Part shown: positions 12,306 through 23,497 of the stretch, piece after piece
Position numbering within the stretch: the stretch's first letter is position 1
Layout: every line of letters begins with the position of its first letter
NCBI GenBank assembly: GCA_946122785.1
Contig: CAMGYJ010000008.1
Span: forward strand, 58,882,877 to 58,946,876
Source of the DNA: Linum tenue
Lineage: Eukaryota; Streptophyta; Magnoliopsida; Malpighiales; Linaceae
Length of the DNA stretch: 64,000 nucleotides
Direction: 5' to 3'
The notes under the pieces: generated by a model
The model's database searches: none
What the model saw: only the letters and a program-made list of their open reading frames with translations
What the model was told of the DNA's origin: nothing
Translations under genes and position numbers: made by a program

Positions 12306-13716
12306 CTAGGGCCCTCCACCGGAGAAGTCGATCTGGTTCATGAGGTCGCCGTCGCCATCCTCTGGTGGCTGGTGTGGTGGTGAAGGATTCCACTGGGTGG
12401 TCCAGTGGTGCTCCTCTGGAGGGTGACAAGCCTGGAGCAGGTGCTCCGAGTACTCCATCAGTCGGCGTCCTCGATCTCTCTCCCGCTCGATGAGAGCACT
12501 AGTGACTCCCATGTGGGTCTCCAATCGGCCAAGGCGCTCATCAACTCCCGTCAGCCTGGACCGGTACTCTGCCTGGTGGGCCGAATACTGCTGATAGAAC
12601 TGGACCTGATGGTCCATGAGCTGGTGGTTCTGAAGACCGAGCTGCTGGAACTGGAGCCCCATCTGCTGGAACTGCTCTGTGAAGAAGTCCATCGACGGGC
12701 CAGAAGCCATCGACGGACCAGAAGGACCAGAGGAGGACTCGCCTCGCACCGGTCTCCGTCGAGGCTGAAGGTCCCCAGGTGGGGAGAGCGAGGGCTCCGG
12801 CCCATCGGCATCCATGGCGCTGTCATCATCATCATCAGCATCCTCATCCACCTCTTCGCCTGAGTAGTCATCATCCTCCTCGTCCTCATCAAGATCCACA
12901 ACCTCCTCAGGGGGCATAGAAAGCCCATCCACCCAGGTGCGGATGTCGTCAGTGGCCAGGAGGTGTGCACTGTGGAGCACGTCCCGGCTGAGGGGGGTGG
13001 AGCCGCCCTGTGCAGAAGCATCCTGAAGCCCCTCGAAGCTGATGCCGAAATGGCGCGCCAACTGGGTGATCAAGGGACCACAGAAGAGGTGGGTGGGTTT
13101 CCCGTGGCACAGGGAGAAAGTGGTGGCCACGAAAGAACCCAGGTGGAGCATGTGGTCCGGGTCCCCCATCGAGTACATGGCGTACAGCACCCGCTTCGGA
13201 ATCTTATGCGAGCCAGTGGCGTTGGGAATGGTCCACTCCGGCTTGAGGGTGCTGACGTAGGTCTGGCCAGCCTCGAAGAACTCATACCGATGGTCGTGCC
13301 TGGCTGCATGGCGGTAGAAATGGTCCTGGTCTCGGGAGCTCGACCGTGTGGCCATCGAACGGGTGGTACTCGATCCCCAATGCGTAGGCCAACCCGTCAA
13401 TGGTCAGCTCCTGGGGACGGCCACCCATCCTGAATGTCACCGCAAAGGCGTCCCGGGGCTTCTTGCGGTCATACTGAAATGTGGTGTAGAACTCCCACAC
13501 CAGCTCCGTGTAGGTGGGCTCGTCTTTGGTGAGCAGCGTCCGCCAATCGCGGTGACTGATGGCGGCGCTGAGCTCCTGCAGGCAGTGGAGCTGCTCGAAC
13601 ACGGCCCACTCCAGATGGTGGTGGCGCTCTAGTTTCCCTCGAATCACCTTGCGGAACTGGTCCGCGTACTCCCGGTGCAGGTGCAAGCCCTGCACAAACG
13701 GATGATCGAGGGACAT
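12306..13716 (-). pseudogene. Athila accessory ORF downstream of integrase (one frameshift)
   Basis: Two frames join near 13310-13350. The N-terminal part starts MSLDHPFVQGLHLHREYADQ and contains YTELVWEFYTTFQYD and LTIDGLAYALGIEYHPFDG. The next frame continues with DHFYRHAARHDHRYEFFEAG, PNATGSHKIPKRVLYAMYSM and FCGPLITQLARHFGISFEG. It is followed by a strongly acidic stretch (DLDEDEEDDDYSGEEVDEDA) and a Gln-rich, probably coiled-coil C-terminus (TEQFQQMGLQFQQLGLQNHQ). This resembles the ATHILA ORF-1 / plant transposon protein family by pattern. It occupies the position of an envelope gene, but I see no signal peptide or membrane segment, so an envelope role is not supported. The function is unknown. 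The only obvious lesion is the single frameshift. Confidence 0.7.
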
Positions 13717-14375
13717 GGTCCTGCAAAATCAACAAACCAAAAGTGGAGCCAAGAAAAACATTGTCAGGACCAACAGCATGGGGTCAACACATCCCCCACA
13801 CTCAGGCTCACCTAGGCTAACAGTTAAGCACAGCCGGTTGAATTGAAATCAACTCAACCGGAATTCAAGGCAAGACCACATAACCCACCAGAACAAGTAC
13901 ACGGGCAGCACATATACCACATATAAATCCATGCAAGCTCAATCATCCCTCACCCTACTCTAAATCAGGCATGCAAACACAGTTCTCGGTCCTTTAATCT
14001 ACAGTTCAATTCTCCAGGAAAAGAGTAAGTAATAAGAAAAACACCTGGAAACGCAAGTAAAACTGTAGTGAGGACACGAAAAAGGGGTGAGGGACGCGAG
14101 AGGGGCCAAAAATTGCCCGAGGAGACTCGCCGGAAAGTGGCCGGAAAATGGCCGGCGAGTCGCCGGAAATTCGCCGGAAAATGACCGGCGACTGTGGCGC
14201 CGACGGCGGCGGCGGAGGGGCGGCGGCCGGCGGTGAGTAACGGCGGCCGGCGGCGGTGAGTAACGGCGGCCGGCGGCGGCCAAAGAGGAGAGATGGGAGA
14301 GGATTTTGAGAGGAGAGAGAGGAGAAATTTTGGAAAAAAAATGAGAGTAGAGAGAGAAATGACCGGGGGTTTCCT

Positions 14376-14820
14376 TTAAATAGTCAAAATACCCGATCGG
14401 GTCTCATAAATACCCGGGCGGGTATTTCTGATTCCTCGACCGGGGTTTGCTAAACGCAGCGTATCAAATGGGCCATTATACCCGGCCTTGAGCCAAAAAT
14501 ACCCGGTCGGGTAATTTTGGATCAAGGTCGGGTATTTTTGTGAAACGCTGCGTGTAAGGCCTTGAAAACCCCCGGCCTCGTACCAAAAATACCCGGGCGG
14601 GTAATTTTGGTACGAGGTCGGGTATTTTTGTAAAAACGCTGCGTTCAAAGCCTTGGGAATCCCCGGCCTCGAACCAAAAATACCCGTTCGGGTATTTTTG
14701 GGACGAGGTCGGGTATTTCCCATTCCCCCCCCCCCCCCGAGAAACAGAGGGGGCCCCGGGCGTGGAGCAAAAATACCCGGTCGGGTATTTTGGCCCACGA
14801 CCGGGTATTTCCCCCAGTTC
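14376..14820. repeat. Array of ATACCCGgTCGGGTAT-type palindromes inside the Athila element
   Basis: About ten copies of a short, mostly palindromic motif (aaaatacccggtcgggtattttt and half-sites) lie between the accessory ORF and integrase, spaced 30-90 bp. The arms sit near 14388, 14409, 14496, 14526, 14586, 14615, 14677, 14705, 14770 and 14799. The same motif occurs in the right LTR at 21710-21925. Minus-strand reading gives repeated peptides (KYPTGYFW, NTRPGIF), probably a by-product of the DNA repeat. A C-rich homopolymer follows at about 14725-14738. Confidence 0.8.
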
Positions 14821-15035
14821 GGCCAAAAATCTCATTTCGCCCAAAATTTCAACCTCTCCTGCACGAAAACACCAAATCAAGGCATCACAGACGACCGAAC
14901 TTCATTACAGACATGCAACTGACTCGACACGACACAAAAACTCAGAAAAAAGGGAAAAAGAAATGCAAACCGTGGTGGGGTTGCCTCCCCACAAGCGCTT
15001 CTTTACCGTCTTTTAGCTGGACGCCCATGGCGGAA

Positions 15036-16262
15036 CTAAGGGTCCGTGAGTTCCACCACCAACTCCGCACGTTCGACCTCGTCTCCCATGTAGAGTTTGA
15101 GACGATGGCCATTCACTTTAAACGGCTCAGTTTGCGGGTTGGCAATCTCAATAGTGCCATACGGGAACACCTGGGTGACCGTGAACGGTCCAGACCACCG
15201 GGAACGGAGTTTTCCGGGAAAGAGTTTCAGGCGAGAGTTATAGAGGAGAACTCGATCACCAACCTGGAACTCTTTCGGACCCCGCAACCGGGCATCGTGC
15301 AGGCGCTTAGTGCGCTCCTTGTACAGCCGGGTGTTCTCATAGGCGTGGTAGCGCCATTCCTCCAGCTCCAACATCTGCATTTTTCGCTCAACACCTGCAA
15401 CACTAACATCCAGATTTAGCAACTTAAGGGCCCAGAAGGCCTTGTGCTCTAGCTCCACGGGCAGATGGCATGCCTTTCCATAGACAAGCCGGTACGGCAA
15501 AGTACCAATGGGTGTCTTGTAGGCAGTGCGATACGCCCACAGAGCATCATCGAGCTTGGTGGACCAATCTTTGCGGGACTGATCCACCGTTTTCTCCAGG
15601 ATCCGCTTGAGCTCCCGGTTCGTCAGCTCGGCCTGGCCACTGGTCTGAGGGTGATAGGCCACGGACACCTTGTGAGTCACACCATAGCGAGACAGTAGTT
15701 TATCAAATTGGCCCTGGAAATGGGTGCCTCTATCGCTTATGATGGCTCTAGGTGTCCCGAACCGGGAGAATAGCTGCTTAAAAAAACCACAAACACGTCT
15801 AGCATCATTAGTGGGCAAAGCTTGCGCCTCAGCCCACCTAGAGACGTAGTCAACAGCAACCAGAATATAGGTGTTACCAAAAGATGGAGGGAAGGGGCCC
15901 ATGAAGTCGATACCCCAGACATCAAAAATCTCACAAGTTATAAACACATTCTGGGGCATCTCATCACGGGCAGAGATGTTACCTGACCTCTGGCATCAGT
16001 CGCACCTGCGTGCGAAGGCGTCTGCATCCTTGAAGAGCGTGGGCCAGTAAAAGCCCGACTGGAGCAACTTCCTCACCGTGTGGTTTCCTCCGTGATGACC
16101 GCCAGTAGGTCCCTCATGACAGTGAGATAGAATGCCCTCCATCTCACTCTCCATAACACAACGACGGATGATCCCGTCGGCTCCGATCCGAAAAAGATGA
16201 GGGTCATCCCAGAAGTAGTACTTCAGATCGGAGAAAAACTTCCTCTTGGCGTGAGTTGCCAT
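15036..16262 (-). pseudogene. Ty3 integrase (one in-frame stop)
   Basis: The zinc-binding part is at 16262-15996 (GPTGGHHGGNHTVRKLL, then FARRCD). The same frame continues after a TGA at 15998-15996 into [15 protein letters not shown]. The catalytic core has [31 protein letters not shown] and [18 protein letters not shown], giving the D, D and E of the DDE integrase. The C-terminal part ([20 protein letters not shown], then SRWSGPFTV) is a GPY/F-type tail. The stop is compatible with a CGA-to-TGA change between the two conserved cysteines. Confidence 0.92.
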
Positions 16263-16277
16263 CCCCTTGGGCAGCTG

Positions 16278-18772
16278 CTAGCCCACCAAATAGTTCGCAA
16301 AATCAGAATACCAGGGGGTGACACTCTCCACCAAGCACATCATCATCAACCTCTCATATGGGAAGGAGTCGTCGATCTCCTCCACGAGGTTGTCCGCAGG
16401 AGGTGCGTCCAACCGGGAGAGGTGATCAGCTGCAACATTTTCTGCTCCTTTCTTGTCCCGGATCTCAATATCAAACTCCTGCAGTAGTAAGATCCATCGT
16501 ATGAGCCGAGGCTTGGCATCGGCCTTGCTCATCAGGTATCGAATCGCGGAGTGATCTGTGTACATGGTCACATGGGACAAGACCAGATAGGGGCGAAATT
16601 TATCGAAGGCAAACACCACTGCAAGCAGCTCCTTCTCTGTGGTGGTGTAGTTCTCTTGGGCATCATTAAGAGTCTTCGAGGCGTAGTATATAGGGCGGAA
16701 GTGTTGATCTCGCCTCTGCCCCAAAACAGCTCCAACAGCAAAGTCACTAGCGTCGCACATCAGCTCAAATGGAAGGGACCAGTCAGGGACAACCATGATA
16801 GGAGCCTGGGTTAGCTTCTCCTTCAAGGTTGCGAACGCCGCTGTGCAAGCATCAGTGAACTGGAAGGGGCATCCTTCTCTAGAAGCTTAGTCAGGGGCAG
16901 GGCAATCTTCGAGAAATCCTTGATGAACTGCCTGTAGAACCCGGCATGGCCAAGAAAACTCCGGATCCCCTTAACAGATGTAGGAGGAGGCAGCTTGCTG
17001 ATAGTCTCGATCTTTGCTCTGTCCACCTCAATCCCCATCTTGGAGATCTTATGCCCAAGAACTATGCCTTCTCGAACCATGAAGTGACACTTCTCCCAAC
17101 TTAGTGCCAAGTTCGTTTCTTCACACCGTTTAAGAACAAGTTCCAGGTTATGGAGACAGTGAGAGAATGAGTCTCCATAAACCGAGAAATCGTCCATAAA
17201 CACCTCCATGATCTCGCCGACCAGACGGTCAAAGATGGCGAGCATGCATCGCTGAAACGTGGCTGGGGCGTTGCATAGCCCGAATGGAATCCTCCGGTAA
17301 GCAAATGTGCCGAAGGGGCAGGTGAAGGTGATCTTCGCCTGGTCCTCCGGTGCTATAGGGATCTGAAAGTACCCGGACATCCCATCCAAGAAGCAGTAGA
17401 ACTCGTGCCCCGCCAACCTCTCCAGCTTCTGATCAATGAACGGCAGCGGGAAATGGTCCTTCCGAGTGGCGTCATTGAGACGCCGATAGTCGATACACAC
17501 ATGGTACCCAGTCACCGTGCGCATCGGGATGAGCTCGTTCTTCTCGTTAGGCACCACGGTCATCCCACCCTTTTTGGGCACCACCTGGGTGGGACTGACC
17601 CACTCGCTATCAGAAATGGCGAAGATGATCCCCGCGTCCATCAGCTTCACGATCTCTGCCCGAACCACAGCCTCCAGGTTCGGTGTCAATCTCCTCTGCG
17701 GCTGCCTCACTGGCCGCATCTCATCCTCCAGCAGTATCCGGTGGGAGCAGAAGGAGGGGCTGATCCCCCAGATGTCTGTGATCTTCCATGCTAAAGCTCG
17801 CTCATACTGCTTCAGCAAGGCCACTAGTCTGGTCTTCTGCTCAGGTGTGAGGGTCGAGCTGATGATGACTGGCAGCTTATTCCCCTCCCGGAGAAATTCA
17901 TACTGCAAATGAGGAGGGAGGGGCTTAAGCTCCAGCTCTGGTGGTTCCTCCAAGGAGGTGGTGATGCGGGCGGAGGATGAGATCGGTTTAAACAGGCAGT
18001 CGCCCTCCAAGAAGGGGCCACTCTCCAGTGCGGCCAACTGCTCCGCCAGCTGCGGCTCCTGCGATGCCTGCTCACCTAGCAAAATGCAACGCTCAAGAGC
18101 ATCATCAGTACCCGCACTCGTGATGGCGAGTGCGGTCTCAAAATCGGTAAGCACATCACAGTAATCTATGTCATCATGCAAATGAGAATGTTTTCCATTG
18201 TCAGACACAGAAAAAGTAGCCTGTTCATCACCAGCACGCAAGATCAATTTACCACTATGCACATCAATAAGCGCCTTGGCGGTGGCGAGAAATGGTCTAC
18301 CCAAAATCAAAGGCACATCCACATCCTCATTTATATCCAAAATAACAAAATCAACAGGATATGTGAATGCACCTACATTAACAAGAAAGTCCTCAATGAT
18401 ACCCCTAGGATGCACGATAGAACGATCAGCTAACTGAATGCTCATCCTAGTAGCTCTAGGTTCACCTAGGTCTAGCTTCTTAAACAATTTATAGGGCATG
18501 ACATTTATGCTAGCGCCTAGGTCCGCCAAGGAATTTCCTACATGCATGCTGCCAATAACAAGAGGGATAGTGAAACTCCCTGGGTCTTTGCGCTTCTCGG
18601 GCAGCTTGTTCTGCAGGATAGCAGAACACTCCTCGCTGAGCATCACTGTCGAAAGATCCCCAAGTTTATTTTTGTTGGTGAGGAGGTCTTTCATGAACTT
18701 GGCATACTTGGGCATCTTCGACAGTGCCTCCACGAACGGCATGCTGATGTTGACCTGCTTCAACATTGCCAT
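16278..18772 (-). pseudogene. Ty3 protease, reverse transcriptase and RNase H (one frameshift)
   Basis: From the right: the aspartic protease with NSLADLGASINVMPYKLF and VPLILGRPFLATAKALID; the RT with YRRLNDATRKDHFPLPFID, FGLCNAPATFQRCM and the catalytic FMDDFSVYG (around 17200-17175); and the RT thumb with HAGFYRQFIKDFSKIALPLT. RNase H follows in another frame ([18 protein letters not shown], then [20 protein letters not shown]). The frame shifts near 16865, where one base appears to be missing. RNase H ends at a TAG at 16280-16278, directly before integrase in the same frame. In Athila-type elements gag and pol form one polyprotein, and here they share one frame from 20626 to about 16865. 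Confidence 0.93.
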
Positions 18773-20626
18773 GAACTTGGCAAACTCTGTCTCCAGCTTG
18801 TCTTTATGAAGTCAAGTGGGGAAGGGCAGCTGGGGTGTATGCTCCTTAACCACAGGCTGTGGCTTGGGAGCAGGTGCTTCGCTGCCTTCCCCCACTTCTG
18901 CAGTATCAGCTGGAGGTGTTGAAGCAGGTAGTGGTTCGTCTCGCCTGGGCTGGGCAGGAGCAGCAGATATGGTCTTGCCACTCCTGGTGGTGATGGCGTC
19001 CAGCTGCTCTCAAGGGTCACGAGGATTGGGAACAGTGGTGGCAGGCAGAGTCCCCGGTGCCCTGGTAGTGTTCTGGCGAGCTAAGCTCCCAATCTGATTC
19101 TGGAGATCCTGCAGAATGGCACCTTGGTTTCTCCGGCCTGCCTCCAGTGAGGCTATGTTCTGATCCATCCTCGTGAAATTCGCCTGACTGGTGGTCATGA
19201 ATGCCTGCAAAATATTCTTCAGATCAGCCATCTGATTATCTGGAGCTGCGGCTGCTGGAGGCTGAGCAAACTGGCGCTGGGGCTGCTGGAATGGCTGCCC
19301 TTGCCTCGGCTGGTAAGGCTGCTGCTGTGGTGGTGGCCCCTACCTAGCCTGGAAGGGCTGCCTCTGCTGAAAAACACCCGCTGGTGCTGGAAAACCAGGT
19401 GGTTTGGTGTTGTTGCTGCTCCAGGCGAAGTTGGGATGCTGGCGCCATCCCTCATTGTTGTAGGTATTGCTGTATGGGTCCAGGCGCCAAGCATTAGCGA
19501 TGAAGTCCACCTGCTCTTGGGGAGTAGAGGACTCCCTCATAGACTGACAATCCACCACCAGGTGATTCGGGCTCTCACACCACTGACACTGAGCTACTGG
19601 AGGCGTAGCTACACCTCGGCCCGGAAGGAGACTGTTGGGCTGCTTCAACGTCTGCACCAACTCAGCCACCTGCTGCTCTAACCCGGACCTGGCCTCCATA
19701 GCATGCACACCCCGGTCCCGGGAATTCCTGCCTCTGTTGTTCTGTCCCCAAGAATGATCTCGGGCAGCCAAGGTACTAATCATCTGGTTCAGCTCTGGTG
19801 GAGTCTTAGTAAGAATATCCCCTCCTGGGCATAGAGACTCGATCACCCTCTGGCTGTCTGGAGTGAGGGCGCTGTAGAAGTTCCCCACTGTGAATGCATC
19901 GCTGAAGCCATGATGGGGACACTGGCAGAAGTATCCCATGTACCGCTCCCATGCATCACGAAGTGACTCATCCGGCTCTTGGCGGAAGTGAGTGATCTCC
20001 CGCTGAATCTCTGTGGTCTTCGATGCCGGATAGTACCTGTGCACGAACTTGTCAGCCAGATCGTCCCAAGAAGTGATGGACAGTGGGGGCTGGGTCTCCA
20101 ACCACCTCTTAGCATTCCCCGCCAGAGAATGGGGGAAGAGGTGAAGGCGGATTGCGTCATTCGGAACACCGTTCAGCTTGAACCCGTTCGTGAGCTGCAG
20201 AAAACGGGAAAGATGTACACGGGCTTCCTCATCCTTCAAGCCATGGAACTGGACAGAGGATGTAATGAGTTGGATCCAGCATAGCTTGATCTCGAAGTTG
20301 TTTGCAGGAATGGGCGGATAGAGGATGACCGGGCGGATGTCAGCAATCCGTGGAGTGTAGTAGTACTCCAAGGTGGGACCCGGTGGTGGTGGATGATGAT
20401 GGGCCCCAGCTCCCTGGGGATTGGGGTCGTTCCCCAGGATCTGGTTCACCGGAGGTGGGTTTTGATCGCCTTCCATCTCGTACTCGTCCTCGGACTCGCT
20501 GCTCAATTGGCCGTCTCTGCGCTCCACCGTAGCCAGTCTAGCTCGCTGTTGTCTCCGAAGTTGGTTGCAGGTGCGTTCAATCTCAGGATTCAACGGCAGT
20601 AAACCTCCCGACTGGCTACGAGTCAT
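18773..20626 (-). pseudogene. Ty3 gag and gag-pol linker (three in-frame stops)
   Basis: The ORF starts MTRSQSGGLLPLNPEIERT at 20626, 148 bp after the 5' LTR. It carries the Retrotrans_gag core (GLKDEEARVHLSRFLQLTNG, FPHSLAGNAKRWLETQ, DLADKFVHRYYP) and a CCHC zinc knuckle CQWCESPNHLVVDC near 19600-19559. The frame is interrupted by TAG at 19342-19340, TGA at 19012-19010 and TGA at 18814-18812, yet stays in register through all three into the protease. Sequence between the stops is well conserved for this family (for example AITTRSGKTIS and LETEFAKF). Gag would package the RNA and form the particle. Confidence 0.92.
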
Positions 20627-20750
20627 GCACTATCTGCACACAATCAAGCAATGCAAACCCGTGAAGGCACAAGTGGGAAGGAACAAACACTCAATGCGAA
20701 AATGAAAATGCTAAAGTAACAGAAATCACTTTTCTTCAACAACCTAGCCG

Positions 20751-20768
20751 TCCCCGGCAACGGCGCCA
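20751..20768 (-). other. Primer binding site, tRNA-Asp, perfect 18-nt match
   Basis: The plus strand reads tccccggcaacggcgcca, identical to the 3' end (with CCA) of plant tRNA-Asp as I know it, so the minus-strand RNA would pair with that tRNA. It lies six bases inside the 5' LTR edge at 20775. Confidence 0.9.
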
Positions 20769-20774
20769 AAAACT

Positions 20775-22114
20775 TGACTCACTCCTACTGTCACTCTAGA
20801 AAATGGCCAAGTGTAACCACTTCCTAAAGCGTAGTATAGCGGGTTTCGGTTTTAATGTCAACCCGGGTCCTAGATGTGATGACTACTCGGTGAATTCTCG
20901 TTATCTAGCAGTGAACTTTTAGTGCAGATTCAAACAAACAAAAACACAAAGCAAGTTTGACGGTTGTTCAAGTCAAGAGAGGTCACCCGGATATGGTTCC
21001 CCCTAGACTGCAGTTAAGCCGGATTGCAATTTACCAAGTTCAGTTTTTATGAAAGTTATACTGCGGAAGGTTCTTAAATAGCCTGAAGTCTCGACTTAAG
21101 GTCTCCAGACCCTCTCAATCTGAGTCTGTAGCGGGCGACTAACCTCCACCGGAGTAAACAGATTGAGGCCCTAACGAACCAAACCTCCACTACCGAATGG
21201 AATTCGGTACAGAATAGCGAATTGGCTCCTCGACTAAAGTCACCAATTCGCTATCTTCAATTAAGGGTACTCTATCAACCTAGGCAGATATTCTCATTCT
21301 AGGTCAAAGCAGAAACAACAAGAATTTGATCAGGATTCAAGTCATTCAATCATTCAAACCTCAATCGAATATAATCAATTCACAAACTCTGTACTTGGGT
21401 TCATACAATCAGACCTAGCATACAAATCTAGGGTTCCCCATACCCAGATGAATGGGGGAACTACTCCATAGAGAAAGAAGCAAAAGCAGATTCAGACGCG
21501 GAAATCATACTGTGAAGACGGATTTCTGCTCCTGGACGTTTAATCGGCACTTCTCCAAGCTCAAGCCGGGCTCCAATGGTGATGAAGATCAAGCTATGGC
21601 ACTTGGGAACTCTGGTTCGTCGCTTTCTCTCTCTAGGAATCGCTTTCTCTCTCAAAAACTCGGAACCCTTCAATGTTGGCCTTCCTTTCCCTTAAATCAG
21701 CTGCCTGGTCGCGATACCCGGTCGAAATACCTGGTCGGGTATTTTGGATTTCGATCGGGTATAATCAAAACGCGCCGCTTTGATAAAGGGAAAATCCCCG
21801 GTCTGATCCAATAATCCCCGACCGGGGATTTTAGCATTCTGCCCGGGCCCCTATCTGTTTCTCGGGCGCCCAAAAATAGTGAATACCCGGTTGGGTATTT
21901 GGCCACCTGACCGGGTATTTTCTTCCTGCGGCTTACTTTGTGCCAACTTCGCTCCTTTCGACCCAGAACTCGCTCCTCCGCCTCAATTCCAACGTCGGGA
22001 CCTGAAATATGACATAAACACACACCCTAGCGTGAAATCGGCTTAAAACACTAGAATCCACATCTCAAACGGCTTCAGAATGGGGTGAAAACATGTGTAA
22101 TTATTGGTCTATCA
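20775..22114 (-). repeat. 5' LTR of the Athila-type element (1340 bp, full length)
   Basis: Repeats 9595-10463 but keeps a 471-bp block (about 21475-21948) missing from the other copy. That block holds ATACCCG-type palindromes at about 21712-21760 and 21880-21925. It ends with CA at 20775 on the minus strand, next to the tRNA-Asp primer site. Confidence 0.95.
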
Positions 22115-22119
22115 AATAT
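22115..22119. repeat. Target-site duplication AATAT, right copy
   Basis: Matches 9590-9594. Removing the element rejoins sequence ending caagaatat with gaggtttttt. Confidence 0.9.
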
Positions 22120-22893
22120 GAGGTTTTTTTAGAGAGGGTGTAAAGAAATTGAAGATTGCTTTTGACAGCTAATGTGGACGCTTAGAATTCCAGTGAGCCT
22201 GATGTGGACATGGTCGAAAACTAAAAGTGTCTATATTTTAATTTTAAGATTTAAGATGAAGACGGAAACCGCAAGCGCTGAGGGGAGTCAAGGTAGGGGG
22301 AAAAACAATTTTTTTAGAGCGAAAAAGTTGCAGGGAAGCTTTCCTTGGGAAACCTCTTATTATATTTTTTGGATTTAGTATTTACTCTACCATGATGTGC
22401 TGAAGTGCATCCATTGGTGTTTAGATCCTTCCTTTTGTGTGTATCGTTTGTTTGTATCATTCAATTCAAATCCTAAATACTAGGGGTGTTTGAATACTAG
22501 GGTTGTTCAAATATTTGGACATTTTTCTTTGGTTGATTAGATAATTGGTAAAATTTATTAATTTGTTTGTTTTCATAACTCACAATGCCAATGGCTCCAT
22601 CTTTTGGCCATCGAATGGCACCATCAACTGCCAGTCGAAAGGGTGGTGATGAAGAACAAACTCGAGCAGGCGACATGTAAGATTGTAGATGAGCTTGTTG
22701 GACAAGGATAGTGGTGGCAAGCTAATGGTCCGCAAAATGAGAGATCAATTAACGGTGAAGAACTGGAATGGTAAATTGGGCGTGGGGAAGGAATACCACA
22801 TTGTTGCGGCCCTTCCAAAGGCTCCAAAAAAAGGAGGACCCAGTGAACCAAAGTTGTATAATCTGAATTCAGGATCAACCATCACCAAGTCAT
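22120..22893. other. Unassigned sequence between the Ty3 element and the MULE
   Basis: Mixed AT-rich DNA with no recognisable coding segment. A motif resembling a MULE terminus (gggatttttccagaaatagcacc) starts near 22893 and may mark the left end of the next element. Confidence 0.35.
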
Positions 22894-22971
22894 GGGATTT
22901 TTCCAGAAATAGCACCTTTTAAAAAAAATTACAAAACTAGCACCCATCCGAAAAAATTGACAGAAATAGCA

Positions 22972-23292
22972 CCCTTTTTTATGGAACGCACCTCTAAGGT
23001 GCGTTCCATAAAAAAGGGAGCTATTTCTTTGCGTTTTAGTATCCTGGACCAAAACCGCATCTTGGCCAAGCGGTTTTAGGTCTGACCTACAGAAACCGCT
23101 TGGCCGAGGTGTGGTTTTGGCCTGACTTATCTAAACCGCACCATGAAGGTGCGGTTTTACCATATAAACCGCACCCCCAAGGTGCGGTTTTGGTCAATTA
23201 ATTTCCGACATTCTCATGCAAACTAACAGACGTGGGTCTGCATGGCCCTGCATGGCAGATGAAAACCGCACCTCTAAGGTGCGGTTTTCATC
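22972..23292. repeat. Six-hairpin array in the promoter of a MULE transposase gene
   Basis: Six inverted repeats follow each other. The first is at 22972-23018, with 21-bp perfect arms containing ggaacgcacc and a 5-base tctaa loop. Others lie at 23051-23077, 23092-23118, 23132-23159 and 23165-23191. The last, at 23258-23292, has perfect arms of 15 bp (gatgaaaaccgcacc). All but the first share an aaaccgc/gcggttt core; the second and third carry ggcc/ccgag variants in place of cacc. A TATA motif (tataaaag) follows at 23305-23312. Confidence 0.9.
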
Positions 23293-23304
23293 AGTGATTT
23301 TGCC

Positions 23305-23497
23305 TATAAAAGACTTCCCGGAAAACTATTTCTCTTCACACCTCTCCTTCTCCCTTTTCAATTTTCTGTTGTAGCTCTATATTTCTTTAGTAGTTTTGCG
23401 ATTAACGTTAACTCGTAAGTTTATTTTGTATTACTTTTTATTGTTATTTTTTATTTTTTATTTTTATGATATTAACTGAACTACGGTTTTTTCGCAG
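23305..23497 (+). promoter_or_regulatory. TATA box and 5' UTR intron of the MULE gene
   Basis: tataaaag at 23305-23312 is followed by a pyrimidine-rich leader, a consensus donor gtaagt at 23415-23420 and an acceptor cgcag ending at 23497, directly before the ATG at 23498. This is inferred from the sequence alone. Confidence 0.6.

Larger units (their letters stand above)
9595..22114 (-). mobile_element. Athila-type Ty3/gypsy retrotransposon, 12.5 kb, recent insertion
   Basis: The element has TG...CA LTRs, AATAT target duplications, a polypurine tract and a perfect tRNA-Asp primer site. The order from the right is gag, protease, RT, RNase H and integrase, then an extra ORF beyond integrase and a long 3' non-coding region. 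The extra downstream ORF, the DLGAS protease and the tRNA-Asp primer fit the Athila lineage. The shared parts of the two LTRs differ at roughly eight positions over about 870 bp by eye, suggesting a fairly recent insertion. The coding frame is nevertheless broken by stops and frameshifts. Confidence 0.95.

Noticed and set aside
11831..12343. Plus-strand open frame of 170 codons inside the Ty3 element
   Set aside because: It is antisense to the element and has no domain; chance frame in a long non-coding 3' region.
12405..13433. Plus-strand frames of 150 codons opposite the accessory ORF
   Set aside because: They are shadows of the GC-rich minus-strand ORF, whose reading matches a known family.
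12306..13716. Retroviral-type envelope gene
   Set aside because: No signal peptide, membrane segment or cleavage motif; the position alone is not enough.
14376..14880. Minus-strand frames with repeated KYPTGYFW-like peptides
   Set aside because: The peptide repeats follow from the palindromic DNA motif; both strands and several frames read through it, so coding is not supported.
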